Below are positions 1-9,437 of a stretch of 64,000 nucleotides of DNA, in pieces; the stretch's first letter is position 1, and every line of letters begins with the position of its first letter. Location: positions 1,178,001 to 1,242,000 of the forward strand of contig BSDZ01000025.1 of assembly GCA_030268105.1 (NCBI GenBank), read 5' to 3'. The position numbers and the translations under genes were made by a program. The DNA is from Volvox africanus (lineage: Eukaryota > Chlorophyta > Chlorophyceae > Chlamydomonadales > Volvocaceae). The notes under the pieces were generated by a model, which saw nothing but the letters and a program-made list of their open reading frames with translations, was not told the origin of the DNA and did not search any database.

Positions 1-30
1 ACGCAAAACTAGGGTATCGTTTCGTGCTCC

Positions 31-1266
31 ATGTCCGCGGAACACGACGATACGCCGCACACTAGCCTAGCTAGCCAACCCGATTTCGTTGTAGCTGCTA
101 GAGCGCCGGATAGAGGTCTTGAGACTGTTGGCGCGCGAGCCACTCAAGAGCCCCTTTTCCTTCAGACCCCTGCTCACTTAATTGTGCCGCATTCAGCAGT
201 GAACACGAATATGGACAACACTGCTGGACCAAGGGTTCTGCCATTACCTCAAGCTCGAGGGCATGATGACATCCCTGAGGTGATGAGATTGTCGATTCCC
301 GTTCCTAGGCTCAATATTTCGCTGACCGACAAGACACCAGGGCATAGCATAGCCGATGCAACTCGTGCGTACGTGCGTGACGCTAAAAAGTATCTCCAGG
401 CTGTTCATGGTGGCGATAATGACGGTATCAGGTGTCTCTTCGTTGGTAACACCCTCGAGGGCTCAGCGAAGGACTGGTATCGCAATTGGACCAACGCCCG
501 GGGCAACTATACTTTTGACGAGTTGGTCGCTGCTTTGCTCGCACGATTCGCTACTGAGGTTCAAGCACGCGATGTGGAAGCTCGTAAGGTTTTGGCAGCC
601 GGTAGCTACCACATGCGTCGGGATGAAAATGTACCTGCGTACCAGTCACGCTTCGAAGCACTTGTGACTCCCATTGCTGACCTCACTGAATCCGAGCGTG
701 TCTTTTGGTTTAGGCGAGGCCTGACGAAAATTTTGGCTAAATGGTGCGCTACTGACTTGGTTGGAGTGCAGATCAAGTCGTATGACGCGTTGGTCGCTTT
801 TGCTAAGGGCGCGGAGGTACGACTCCTTGCCGGCGAGGAAGAAGTCAAGTCTGCCCCTCGTGCAAATGCCGTGCAAGTGCAGGATCCGCTTGGGGAAGCT
901 GTAGCTCTCGACCAGGACCTCGGCGCGACCCGCCCCACGCCTACTGCCGCGACGCGACGCAGCAACGGGCAACGCAAGGCGCGCGGGGGCGCTAGCTCGG
1001 GTGTCCGTGGTACAGGAGGAGCAGGTCCGAGCTCGGACCCAGCTAGGAACAGGAAGCGTGGTGGTGCGCCGTCGTCGGCAGCCGCACAGCGTTCCGACCC
1101 CAACGCGAAGCGTACTCGTACGGACGACACATTTATGCCAAAATGGAATTGCAATCGTTCCGAATTCGAGCGTCGAAAATTGGCCAACGTTTGTCTACGG
1201 TGTGCGGAGAGCCATTCTACGAAGGATTGCCCTCTAATGCCGCCGTTTGTACCTCAGCCGAAATAG
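31..1266 (+). CDS. gag: Gag polyprotein of Gypsy-1 (capsid and nucleocapsid)
   Basis: This 411-residue protein is the structural protein that would form virus-like particles and package element RNA. The start is the first ATG after the leader. Residues of about 105-235 look like a retrotransposon Gag capsid domain, with the typical AKDWY and FDELVAALLARF stretches. A basic, Ser/Pro/Gly-rich linker follows at about 290-370. A zinc knuckle closes the protein: Cys388, Cys391, His395, Cys400, spacing CX2CX3HX4C, one residue shorter than the common CX2CX4HX4C form. The same shortened knuckle occurs in Gypsy-2. The frame ends at TAG 1264-1266, and pol continues in the same frame, so a Gag-Pol fusion would need readthrough of that codon. 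Confidence 0.93.
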   Translation: MSAEHDDTPHTSLASQPDFVVAARAPDRGLETVGARATQEPLFLQTPAHLIVPHSAVNTNMDNTAGPRVLPLPQARGHDDIPEVMRLSIPVPRLNISLTDKTPGHSIADATRAYVRDAKKYLQAVHGGDNDGIRCLFVGNTLEGSAKDWYRNWTNARGNYTFDELVAALLARFATEVQARDVEARKVLAAGSYHMRRDENVPAYQSRFEALVTPIADLTESERVFWFRRGLTKILAKWCATDLVGVQIKSYDALVAFAKGAEVRLLAGEEEVKSAPRANAVQVQDPLGEAVALDQDLGATRPTPTAATRRSNGQRKARGGASSGVRGTGGAGPSSDPARNRKRGGAPSSAAAQRSDPNAKRTRTDDTFMPKWNCNRSEFERRKLANVCLRCAESHSTKDCPLMPPFVPQPK

Positions 1267-1305
1267 GGGCTTGCCCGGGTTCCTGCGGAGGGGGCTCTAC
1301 CTGGG
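1264..1305 (+). promoter_or_regulatory. Candidate UAG readthrough site with downstream stem-loop
   Basis: TAG (1264-1266) is followed by G, then a 7-base spacer (1267-1273), CCCGGG (1274-1279), a 20-base purine-rich loop (1280-1299) and CCTGGG (1300-1305). The two hexamers can pair in RNA as six base pairs with one G-U. Gypsy-2 has the same layout (TAG, 7 bases, CCCGGG, 20 bases, CCCGGG), for example at 7187-7228 on + and 14333-14292 on -. Gammaretroviral gag-pol readthrough uses UAG-G followed by a structure about 8 bases downstream, so the analogy is good. The hexamers also encode conserved residues (Ala-Arg and Pro-Gly), so part of the conservation may be coding. Readthrough itself is inferred. 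Confidence 0.6.
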
Positions 1306-4300
1306 TTTTCTGAACTAACGCGTGGTCGGTGGTCATCCTTACGGCCAGCCGTTAAGGCATTGTTGCCTTGTGTACTTGGACACATCGAGCGAGTCATTGC
1401 GCGACGCATCACGCTTGACGGACGCACGGGACTTCTCTGCTTCGATCCGTTGTGTAATGTGTTTACACCTCGCCGTCCCCTGTCGTCTATCGATCTGTCC
1501 AACCACGTGGTTTTGTTCATCCCCTCGTCTCTGCGTGAGATGTCGGAACAGTTGGCCATGTACAGGAGGTGTAGGCGTCAATATCCAGACACTGCCGCAT
1601 GTGTTTTACTCCCCGCTTTCTGTCGGCGCAAGGCAGAGGCATCGTTAAGGGGTATGCGGCATGTCCACCGGTTCGAACCGGGCACCGTTTTGTTTAATGG
1701 TGTGGATCGGGAGGGTACGTTGGCTCCGTGGCCACACCTATCCTACTCGGTTGACGTTTGGTACGAAGCTCCTGATGGGGGTGCCGTTGGTTACGGACCC
1801 GCCTTAAGTGCACTGACGTTGTCTGCTGGGCATTCGCTCGTAGATAACCGTGTCCCTGTGGTTCAGATCGGTTTGAATGGCCGTACTCTGAAGGCACTTG
1901 TTGACACCGGTGCCAGCGACGACTTCATCTCTGTCGCAGAGGTGAATGCGCTGGGGTTGTCCCCAGAGTCGTCTGATTGTCCACAGGTTACCCTTGCTGA
2001 CGGGGGTAAGCATCCCATCGTGGGCAGGATTACCCTTAGCCTATCGTTAGGCCCTTTGCGTGTTGTGACCCGGCCGTACGTGCTGCAGGGCTTAGCAGAG
2101 ACTGCACCGTACATAATGGGGTCGTCGACATTACGACAGTACCGCGCGCGCATCGACATGGAGACCGCAACCCTGCATATGTGCAAGGGTACTCTGTCGA
2201 TTAAGGTACCTTTCCTGTCGTTCGAACATGTCACACCAAAGGAGGGCGAAACTGAGGCGGTGCCTATGGTTAATTTCGCTGTGACCGCAATGGCCACGCG
2301 AATCGAACCAGAGCTAGTCGGGCGTAAGGAGGCCGTCCGTTTGTTACGGAAGGGTGCCCACGGACTGCTTTTAAGGCCGCGGGTGAGCTGTTGTGTCACC
2401 ACCGCGCAGATTTCTGCGGATCCTGAGGTTGAGGCCCTACTGTCGCAGTATGAGGACGTCTTTAAAGATATCCCTGGCCTTCCACCTATGCGTCCTGTTG
2501 ATCATACAATCCCTCTCATGCCTGGAGCGCAGCCTACGGCCCGGCCAATGTACAGGTTGAGTCCATTGGAGCTGGACGAGGTGAAGCGCCAGGTGACGGA
2601 TTTGCTCGCGAAGGGTATGATACGCCCCAGCACATCCCCGTATTCTGCACCGATTTTGTTTGTCGGTAAGAAGGATGGGACCTTGCGCATGTGCATCGAT
2701 TACCGGGGGTTAAATGCGAATACGGTGAAAAATCGCTACCCTTTGCCACGCGTTGACGACCTGTTGGATAAGCTGAAGGGCTCGGCTTATTTTTCCTCAA
2801 TTGACTTACAACAGGGCTACAATCAGATTCGCATCGCTGCCTCTGATATCCCGAAAACCGCTTTTCGGACGCCCTTCGGTCACTTTGAGTATACGGTCCT
2901 ATCGTTTGGTTTGACTAATGCCCCTGCAACGTTTCAGGCGGTTATGGACCGAATGTTTAGGCCGTTTATCGACAGGTTCGTTGTTTGCTACCTGGATGAC
3001 ATCTTGGTATATTCTAAGACGCGCGAGGAGCACTTGGAGCATCTTCGGCTCGTGCTCGACGTTATGAGGCGGGAGCAATTGTTTGCTAAACGCGCCAAAT
3101 GCTTTTGGGCGCAGCCTCAGGTGGAATATTTGGGCCACATTGTGTCGGCCACCGGTGTAAAGATGGACCCGCGGAAGGTCGCCGTGGTTCGCGATTGGCC
3201 CGCGCCTCAGAACCTCACGGAGCTGCGTAAGTTCCTTGGCTTGACCAATTATTTCCGAAAGTTCATTGAAAAATATTCCATCATTGCGGCCCCGCTTACT
3301 AACTTAACTCGCAAAGGCGTTTTCGTTTCGCTCGAGTCGTGGACGTCGCAATGCCAGCGGGCATTCGAAGAGCTCAAACGAATCGTTGCTGAAGATGTCA
3401 CCCTTGCATTCCCTGATTACTCGTTGCCATTTCGTGTTGAGGTAGTGTCTGATGCCTCAATATTTGGAAGCGGCGCTGTATTGTTACAGGAAGGGCGACC
3501 GATCGCCTTCACGAGTAAGAAGTTTTCTGGTGCGGAGATTCGCTACACCACCGGGGAACAGGAGCTTCTGGCCGTGCTGCATGCTTTAAAGGAATGGCGC
3601 TGTTACCTCGAGGGACGCCCGTTTACTTTAAAGACTGACCATAAGCCCCTAACGTTTTTGCAAAGCGTTCCGACGTTGAACCGCCGTCAAGCTAGGTGGA
3701 TGGAATATCTAGCTAGGTTCAACTGCACCTGGGAGTATATTTCTGGTAAATTGAATATTGCCGATGCTCTCAGTCGACATCCGTCGCTACACGCTGCAAT
3801 TTTGGCAGCGCCCGTCGTGCGGCCGCGTAGCGAGGAGGTTCCGATCGCGACGGACCTCGCGGAGCGGTTGAAGGTTGCCTACAGCGCAGACGCCTGGTTC
3901 GCGGACCCGGCTAATGTAGAAAACCTTCGCAAGCAGAATGGCCTTTGGCTACGGACGGAGGGTGCAGCTACGCAAATCGTCGTTCCGAACGACGATGCGC
4001 TACGCTACGACATCCTTGCGCGGTTCCACGAGGACCCGTTAGCAGGACACCCTGGTAGCAAGCGATTGATCGACTTGGTGCAACGTTCCTTTTGGTGGCC
4101 TCGTTTGGCTAAGGATGCGGCGAACTTCGTCCAGACATGCAGTCTGTGCCAGCGCAATAAGGCTTTGTCCGGTAAGGGCCATGGGTTGTTGCAACCGTTG
4201 CCTGTCCCGGATGCGCCTTGGGAAAGTGTTTCCATGGACTTCGTAGTCGCGCTGCCCAAAACTGAGGGGGGATACGATGCGGTGTTCGTAATGGTCGATC

Positions 4301-5328
4301 GTCTGACTAAGATGGTTCACCTAGCACCATGCACATCATCCTGCACGGCTGAGCAAACGGCACGTTTGTTTTTCGACAATGTGGTTCGGTTACACGGGGT
4401 TCCCAAAAATGTGATCTCGGACCGCGGAGGACAGTTCACGTCTAAGTTTTGGGAAGCGCTCTGCAAACTAGTTGGCATGCGTGTCAACCTGAGCACGGCG
4501 TATCACCCGCAGACTGATGGTCAAACCGAACGCACAAACCGCACGTTGGGTGATATGTTGCGCAATTATGCTGGTCGCACACCACTCGTTTGGGATACGT
4601 ATTTGACTGCGGCAGAATTCGCGCTTAACAACGCTGTTAACCGCTCTACAGGCAAAAGTCCGTTCTTTCTTAACTACGGATTTCATCCCGCGCTACCCGT
4701 GTGGCGTGAGTTGGAAGTGAACGTGCCTGCTGCTAAACTTTTTGCCAAGTCTTTTATGTCCCGAATCACAGACGCGAAGTCGTGTTTGGACGCGGCGCAG
4801 CAACGAACGACAGAATACTACAACAAATCCAAGCAGGATGTGACGTTTTCGGAAGGGCAACTCGTGTTGCTAAGCACCAAGAACTTGCGTTCCTTGGCCG
4901 ACGGATCCCGAAAACTCTTACCCCGTTGGATTGGTCCGTATCCTGTCATGCGCATGGTTGGGAATGTGGCTGTGGAGCTTGCATTGCCCGCTGATATGCC
5001 CATTCACCCCACGTTTCACGTATCGCTTGTTCGTCCGTATCGTGGTACGGAACCCGTCCCTGAGCCTGCTAACGCCCCCGCAGCGATCGAACCAGTTCCC
5101 GAGACCTGGATCGCTGGTAAACAGAAGTTTTACGATGTGGAGCGGGTGTTAGATTATCGCGCGCGTCGTGTGGGCCGACACCGACGTAAGCGAACAGTAC
5201 ACGAGTACTTGGTTAAGTGGACAGGGTATACCGACGAGCACAACTCATGGGAACCGGCACGCAACTTCTCACAGGACATGAAACCCCTGCTCGAAGAAGC
5301 CCGCAAACGTGCCACACAAGCCCAATGA
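1267..5328 (+). CDS. pol: Pol polyprotein of Gypsy-1: protease, reverse transcriptase, RNase H, integrase, chromodomain
   Basis: The frame is open from just after the gag TAG to TGA at 5328, with no obvious ATG of its own near the start, so it is probably made as a Gag-Pol fusion. Numbering residues from codon 1360: protease DTGA at 182-185; reverse transcriptase with the YLDD catalytic box at 544-547; RNase H acidic residues D698, E735, D760 and D802; integrase zinc motif H890, H897, C927, C930; integrase catalytic triad D960, D1021, E1057 (DX60DX35E); GPY module at 1192-1194; chromodomain from about 1257 to 1310 with Y1258, W1287 and W1297 as likely aromatic-cage residues. All catalytic residues are present and there is no frameshift or internal stop, so the enzyme set looks functional. 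The chromodomain is expected to steer integration towards marked chromatin, as known for chromoviruses. Confidence 0.94.
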   Translation, partial: GLARVPAEGALPGFSELTRGRWSSLRPAVKALLPCVLGHIERVIARRITLDGRTGLLCFDPLCNVFTPRRPLSSIDLSNHVVLFIPSSLREMSEQLAMYRRCRRQYPDTAACVLLPAFCRRKAEASLRGMRHVHRFEPGTVLFNGVDREGTLAPWPHLSYSVDVWYEAPDGGAVGYGPALSALTLSAGHSLVDNRVPVVQIGLNGRTLKALVDTGASDDFISVAEVNALGLSPESSDCPQVTLADGGKHPIVGRITLSLSLGPLRVVTRPYVLQGLAETAPYIMGSSTLRQYRARIDMETATLHMCKGTLSIKVPFLSFEHVTPKEGETEAVPMVNFAVTAMATRIEPELVGRKEAVRLLRKGAHGLLLRPRVSCCVTTAQISADPEVEALLSQYEDVFKDIPGLPPMRPVDHTIPLMPGAQPTARPMYRLSPLELDEVKRQVTDLLAKGMIRPSTSPYSAPILFVGKKDGTLRMCIDYRGLNANTVKNRYPLPRVDDLLDKLKGSAYFSSIDLQQGYNQIRIAASDIPKTAFRTPFGHFEYTVLSFGLTNAPATFQAVMDRMFRPFIDRFVVCYLDDILVYSKTREEHLEHLRLVLDVMRREQLFAKRAKCFWAQPQVEYLGHIVSATGVKMDPRKVAVVRDWPAPQNLTELRKFLGLTNYFRKFIEKYSIIAAPLTNLTRKGVFVSLESWTSQCQRAFEELKRIVAEDVTLAFPDYSLPFRVEVVSDASIFGSGAVLLQEGRPIAFTSKKFSGAEIRYTTGEQELLAVLHALKEWRCYLEGRPFTLKTDHKPLTFLQSVPTLNRRQARWMEYLARFNCTWEYISGKLNIADALSRHPSLHAAILAAPVVRPRSEEVPIATDLAERLKVAYSADAWFADPANVENLRKQNGLWLRTEGAATQIVVPNDDALRYDILARFHEDPLAGHPGSKRLIDLVQRSFWWPRLAKDAANFVQTCSLCQRNKALSGKGHGLLQPLPVPDAPWESVSMDFVVALPKTEGGYDAVFVMVDRLTKMVHLAPCTSSCTAEQTARLFFDNVVRLHGVPKNVISDRGGQFTSKFWEALCKLVGMRVNLSTAYHPQTDGQTERTNRTLGDMLRNYAGRTPLVWDTYLTAAEFALNNAVNRSTGKSPFFLNYGFHPALPVWRELEVNVPAAKLFAKSFMSRITDAKSCLDAAQQRTTEYYNKSKQDVTFSEGQLVLLSTKNLRSLADGSRKLLPRWIGPYPVMRMVGNVAVELALPADMPIHPTFHVSLVRPYRGTEPVPEPANAPAAIEPVPETWIAGKQKFYDVERVLDYRARRVGRHRRKRTVHEYLVKWTGYTDEHNSWEPARNFSQDMKPLLEEARKRATQAQ

Positions 5329-5372
5329 CCCCTGCAGTCGATGCTGTATGATGCAGCGAGGACGCTGCATAC

Positions 5373-5387
5373 GGGAGGGGGGATAAT
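5373..5387 (+). promoter_or_regulatory. Polypurine tract of Gypsy-1
   Basis: GGGAGGGGGGATAAT lies directly before the 3' LTR. This is the expected position of the RNase H-resistant primer for plus-strand DNA synthesis. Gypsy-2 has GGGAGGGGGGATAGT at the same place. Confidence 0.85.
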
Positions 5388-6212
5388 TGTTGTGCTACGG
5401 TTCATTTCCCGTCGACGCGTAGGTCGACGTGATCCTATGAGTCGAAGTGCTTTTGTGATGAACGCATTACATATGAATGAATCTGCATGATATAAATGTA
5501 TTCGCATACATTTATATATGCATCTGGCATGTTGTCATTATCCATCGCGACATCGCATCATGGCAAATCCGCCTAGCATGCATGAATAACCGAAGCATTG
5601 AAGTGCGCATTATGCTCGTGCTACAAAACGATAAGTAATATTATCTGATATAATATTACTTCATTTAAGCACACGTTGAGAGCGCCGCACTCGTCGCGAT
5701 ACATGCCCTGCAACCGGATATCGTTATCCGGACCCTTGCATCATGCGAATGCCGGAAAGGCTTATACGTTGTTATACGTAGACATCGCCTAGACGCAGTA
5801 GGGTTGTCACATCTAGGATCGGCCTCCTAATGTGAATCGTACGGCACTACGATGCTGCGAGTATAACAGATGCGAGGACGGCTAAGCTAAAGAAGACATT
5901 CGATACCGGAGAACACTTGTGTGTTCTACATTACTATTACTATACGATATTCTACTTAGCCCGAGCTAAAGCCTGAACTTCGCTAATCACCGCCGCGTGA
6001 TGATTGCTTGCTTCCGGCGCTGACGGCGATTTCTTCCATTGCATCATTCCGACCTGTAAGACCGTAAGTTAAATCTCTCTTCGTCTTGAAGTCTTCCGCT
6101 GTCTCTGTTTGCTCTCGCTTGCCTTGCTGTACTTGCAAGTGCTCGCGCATCGGTGTCGATAGTCTCCAGACGTGCAGATACTCATGAGCAAACGCGAACG
6201 AGAGGTACAACA
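5388..6212 (+). repeat. 3' LTR of Gypsy-1 (825 bases)
   Basis: The repeat starts TGTTGT directly after the polypurine tract and ends ACAACA, a perfect 6-base terminal inverted repeat with TG...CA ends. A second copy of the same LTR type (about 85-90 percent identical by eye) follows at 6341-7174. The boundary on the right is clear because Gypsy-2 gag sequence resumes at 6213. It contains an 11-12 base perfect hairpin at 5633-5661. Confidence 0.93.
5633..5661. other. AT-rich perfect hairpin inside the Gypsy-1 LTR
   Basis: Arms 5633-5644 and 5650-5661 are perfect reverse complements (12 bases) around a 5-base centre. The solo LTR has the same hairpin with one mismatch, and Gypsy-2 LTRs carry a different AT hairpin of similar size. 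The function is unknown; a processing signal, protein site or replication structure are all possible. Confidence 0.6.
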
Positions 6213-6340
6213 CCCTATATGCAAAAGTGGGAATGCCTACGGTCAGAGTTTGATCGTCGAAAGTTCGCTAATCTTTGCTTGAGGTGTGCGGGAGAGCACC
6301 CTACTCGCGACTGCCCTCTGTTACCACCTTTCGTGCCTAA
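6213..6340 (+). pseudogene. Gypsy-2 gag 3' fragment with zinc knuckle (+ strand copy)
   Basis: It encodes the end of a Gag, with MQKWEC, a knuckle CLRCAGEHPTRDC (CX2CX3HX4C) and LLPPFVP. The left end is cut by the Gypsy-1 insertion at 6212/6213. The right end is cut by a solo LTR; the same codons resume at 7180 after that LTR and run into the TAG at 7187-7189. Confidence 0.9.
6336..6340. other. Target site duplication CCTAA, left side of solo LTR
   Basis: CCTAA precedes the TGTTGT start of the solo LTR and is repeated exactly at 7175-7179 after its ACAACA end. Removing one copy and the LTR joins the two gag pieces. Confidence 0.92.
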
Positions 6341-7174
6341 TGTTGTGCTACGGTTCGTTTCCCGCCAATGTGTAGGTCGATGCGACGCTACAAGGCGAAG
6401 TGCTATCTTGATGAACGCATGAATGATTAATGCATATGAATGAACTTGCATGATATAAATGTATTCGTATATATTTATATATGCATTTGGCATGTCATCA
6501 TTATCCATCGCGGCATCGCATTATTGCAAATCTGCCTAGCATGCATGAAATACCGAATCATTGAAGTGCGCATTATGCTCGTGCTACGAAACGATAAGTA
6601 ATATAATCTGATATAATATTACTTCGTTACAGCACACGTTGAGAGCGCCACACCCGTCGCAATACATGCCTTGCAACCGAATATCATTATTCGGACCCTT
6701 GCATCATGCGAATGCCGGAAAGGCTTATACGTTGTTATGCTTGGACATCGCCTATACGCAGTAGGGTTGTCACACTTAGGATCGGCCTCCTAGTGTGAAT
6801 CGTACCGCATTGCGATACTGCGAGTATAACAGATGCGAGGACGGCTAAGTAAGACAAGACATTTGATACCGGAGAACACTCGTGTGTTCAATACTATTAT
6901 TGCTATACGCTCTTCTACTTAGCCCGAGCTAAGCCTGAACTTCGCTTATCACCGCCGCGTGATGATTGCTTGCTTCCGGCGCTGATGGCGAATACATTCA
7001 TTGCACCGCTTCGATCTGTAAGATTGTATGTTATATCTCTTCTTGTCTTGAAGTCTTCCGCTGTCTCTGTTTGCTCGCGCTTGCCTTGCTGTACTTGCAA
7101 GTGCTCACACATCAGTGTCGAAAGCCTTCAGACGCGCAGATACTTATGAGCAAACACGAAGGAGAGGTACAACA
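6341..7174 (+). repeat. Solo LTR of Gypsy-1 type (834 bases)
   Basis: It runs from TGTTGT to ACAACA, with no internal element sequence, and is flanked by CCTAA on both sides. It is related to but clearly diverged from the LTR at 5388-6212, including small insertions near 6400. This is the usual product of recombination between the two LTRs of an inserted element. It splits a Gypsy-2 gag. Confidence 0.93.
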
Positions 7175-7883
7175 CCTAAGACGACTTAGGAAGTTGCCCG
7201 GGATGTGGAAGAAGGGACTTCTCCCGGGATTGAAGAAAGTGAACGTGGCCACTGGCTGTCGTTGCGTCCGGCTGTAAAGGCTCTTTTACCTTCCGTCTTT
7301 GGACAAATAGAGCACGTTATCGGACGACGTTTTTCGCTCGATGGGCGCATGGGACTAAACCACTTTGACCCGTTGTGTAATTTATTTGCACCACGCTGCC
7401 CTCTTTCTTCCCTCGACTTGGCCGGCCACGTTACACTATTTATCCCTTCATCTTCCCATGAGCTGTGCGAGCAGCTCACCAGGTATAAGAGGTACCGCCG
7501 TCAAAATTTGGACACTGCGGCTTGCGTATTGATTCCTTCCTTTAGCCAATGTGTTCTCCGATTTGAGTCGGGCATTTAACGGTGTAGATGTGACGGGTAA
7601 ACCGACGGTACTGCCTAAACTATCTTATACTGTTGAAGTTTGGTTTGAGGCCCCTCTTTTGAGTCCTACCAGGTTCGAACCTGCTATAGGATCACTTTTG
7701 CTTTCCGCGGAGTCGACTCCGACAGGGAATCGTGTCCCTATTATTGAAATTGGCCTCGGAGGTCGACTGATGAAGGTGCTCGTGGATACCGGCGCCAGCG
7801 ACGACTTCATCTCGGCAAAGGAGGTGAATGCTTTGGGGTTGACCCCTCAGTCGTCTGATTGTACACAGGTTACCCTTGCTGAT
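7175..7883 (+). pseudogene. Gypsy-2 gag end and pol N-terminus with protease (+ strand, left copy)
   Basis: Gag ends at TAG 7187-7189, followed by the conserved stem (7197-7202 with 7223-7228). Pol continues in the same frame. Compared with the - strand copies, about 11 codons are missing near 7546 and a further small deletion near 7575 shifts the frame, producing a stop near 7577-7579. The protease motif VDTGASDDF is intact at about 7782-7810. The gene is then interrupted by a non-LTR insertion at 7884. It keeps the TTG codon near 7530 where the - strand copies have a TAG stop. Confidence 0.88.
7870..7883. other. 14-base target site duplication, left side of non-LTR insertion
   Basis: TTACCCTTGCTGAT here is repeated as TTACCCTCGCTGAT at 8322-8335, one mismatch. 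Pol reads continuously when the insert and one copy are removed. Confidence 0.88.
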
Positions 7884-8321
7884 ATGTGTCCGCCTCTCGA
7901 GGCCAGTCCCTAAGGATCTGAGCTTGCGACCACGAAGTTGCGTGATTGAATCTGGGTCGGGGCAAAATGGCGTAGGGGGAAAGTAGCTTGGATAAGCCAC
8001 CGAATTGGGTCCGATTCCGCACCCGGCGTTTGAGAGAGTTAAATCCATAGCCCGTGAAGTGCGCATCTGAGGCCCGTAACTGAGCTGATGGTGGGGGTTG
8101 GTTTGACACCCACCTAAATGCCAGTAGATCCGAAGGGGCTGGCACATGGATAGGGGCCGTAGAGGTCAAGGAAACTCTGCATAACCAAAAAACAGGTGAT
8201 CTCTAGCAGCCCCAGATGAAGACGCTGAGGTACGCGTGCCCACTTGGTTAAAAATCCCGGAGATCCCCATAATACACGCCAGCCCGCAAGGGCGGAGTAA
8301 CCATAATAATAATAATAATAA
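7884..8321 (+). mobile_element. Short non-LTR retrotransposon insertion with (ATA)n tail
   Basis: A 438-base insert in the Gypsy-2 protease region ends in six to seven ATA/TAA units and is flanked by 14-base direct repeats. A simple-repeat tail plus a target duplication of this length is the signature of target-primed reverse transcription. No convincing protein is encoded, so it is either the 3' end of a 5'-truncated LINE or a SINE. One weak point for a SINE is GGTCCGATTCC at 8008-8018, one mismatch from an RNA polymerase III B box, with only a poor A-box candidate upstream. It is not present in the other Gypsy-2 copies. Confidence 0.82.
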
Positions 8322-9393
8322 TTACCCTCGCTGATGGAGGTAAGCATCCCATCGTGGGCAGGATCACTCTGAGCCTTTCGATAGGCCCTCTGCGTGTTAG
8401 GGCCCAGCCGTATGTGCTACAAGGTCTCTCGGAGACGGCACAGTACATTTTGGGTGCCACGACATTACGACAGTACCGCGCGCACATTGATATGGAGTCC
8501 ACCACACTTAGTTCGTGCAAAGGGAACCTATCGACTAAGGTACCTTTCCTGTCGTACCAAGATGTCACACCAGAGGAGGGCGGAACTGTTGTGGAGCCTG
8601 AGGTTAATTCCGCTTTAGCGGCGATCGTCAGCAGAAATCAAGAACCCAAGCTAATTGGGCTCAAAGAAACCAATCGGATGATATGGAAAGGCGCCCATGT
8701 GTTGCTTGTGAGGCCACGGGTGCAATCGAATGCTACCACCATGCAGTCCACCATGAAGGATCTTGAGGTCGAAGCCCTCCTGCATAAATATGCTGATGTC
8801 TTTGGCGACATCCCAGGGCTCCCACCTATGCGACCTGTTGACCATACGATCCCTCTTGTGCCCGGAGCACAACCCGTTTCACGACCTATGTACAGGTTAA
8901 GCCCGTTGGAGCTAGATGAAGTGAAGCGGCAAGTGGGGGATCTGCTCGCAAAGGGTATGATTCGGCCCAGCACATCGCCATATTCTGCGCCGATATTGTT
9001 TGTCGGTAAGAAGGATGGGACGTTGCGGACGTGCATTGATTATCGGGGCTTGAATGCGACCACAATTAAAAATCGCTACCCTTTGCCGCACGTCGATGAC
9101 CTGCTCGGTAAGCTGAAGGGCTCAGCTTATTTTTCCTCGATTGACCTTCAACAAGGGTATAATCAGATACGCATTGCTGCCTCTGATATTCCGAAAACCG
9201 CTTTCCGGACTTTGGTCACTTCGAGTACACGGTCTTGTCGTTTGGACTTACTAATGCGCCCGCCACATTTCAAGCAGTGATGGATCGCATGTTCAGACCG
9301 TATATTGACAGGTTCGTCGTTTGTTATTTGGATGATATTTTAATATATTCCAAGACGCGCGAGGAGCACCTGAAGCATCTCAAGCTCGTGCTA
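8322..9393 (+). pseudogene. Gypsy-2 pol: protease end to reverse transcriptase (+ strand, left copy)
   Basis: After the target duplication, pol continues through the protease-RT linker and the RT fingers and palm, with YLDD at about 9329-9340. A 4-base deletion at 9210/9211, relative to Gypsy-1, breaks the frame just after the KTAFR motif; the same deletion is in every Gypsy-2 copy here. The coding sequence stops abruptly at 9393 in the RT thumb region and is joined to a more upstream part of pol. This copy has the IPKTAF version of the RT motif, as in Gypsy-1, whereas the other Gypsy-2 copies have ILKTAF. Confidence 0.87.
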
Positions 9394-9437
9394 CGTGATA
9401 CGGAAAGGCGCCCATGTGTTGCTTGTGAGGCCACGGG
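9394..9437 (+). pseudogene. Short Gypsy-2 pol fragment left of the - strand element
   Basis: These 44 bases match the protease-RT linker ([10 protein letters not shown] codons), which also occurs at about 8679-8722. They end in ACGGG, the target duplication of the - strand Gypsy-2 element. The same pol sequence resumes at 16867 after that element, so 9394-9437 plus 16867-19786 is one + strand pol, fused at 9393/9394 to the end of another. Confidence 0.82.
9433..9437. other. Target site duplication ACGGG, left side of - strand Gypsy-2
   Basis: ACGGG at 9433-9437 is repeated at 16867-16871. Between them lies a complete element from LTR to LTR. Confidence 0.92.

Larger units (their letters stand above)
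1..6212 (+). mobile_element. Gypsy-1: chromovirus-type Ty3/gypsy LTR retrotransposon, 5' end outside window
   Basis: The order is gag, TAG, pol with a C-terminal chromodomain, polypurine tract, 3' LTR. Only the last 30 bases of the leader are visible, so the primer-binding site and 5' LTR lie upstream of the window. The sequence directly after the 3' LTR (from 6213, starting CCCTA) is the 3' part of a Gypsy-2 gag, so Gypsy-1 integrated into that gag; the matching CCCTA duplication and gag 5' half should lie upstream of the 5' LTR. Both reading frames are free of frameshifts, unlike every Gypsy-2 copy here, so this is the youngest or best preserved element. Assignment to chromoviruses rests on the chromodomain after a GPY/F module, which is a known arrangement for that lineage. 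Confidence 0.95.

Noticed and set aside
5388..7174. LTR at 5388-6212 and LTR at 6341-7174 as the two LTRs of one small element
   Set aside because: The 128 bases between them are Gypsy-2 gag that continues at 7180, the right copy has its own CCTAA duplication, and the left copy directly follows the Gypsy-1 polypurine tract.
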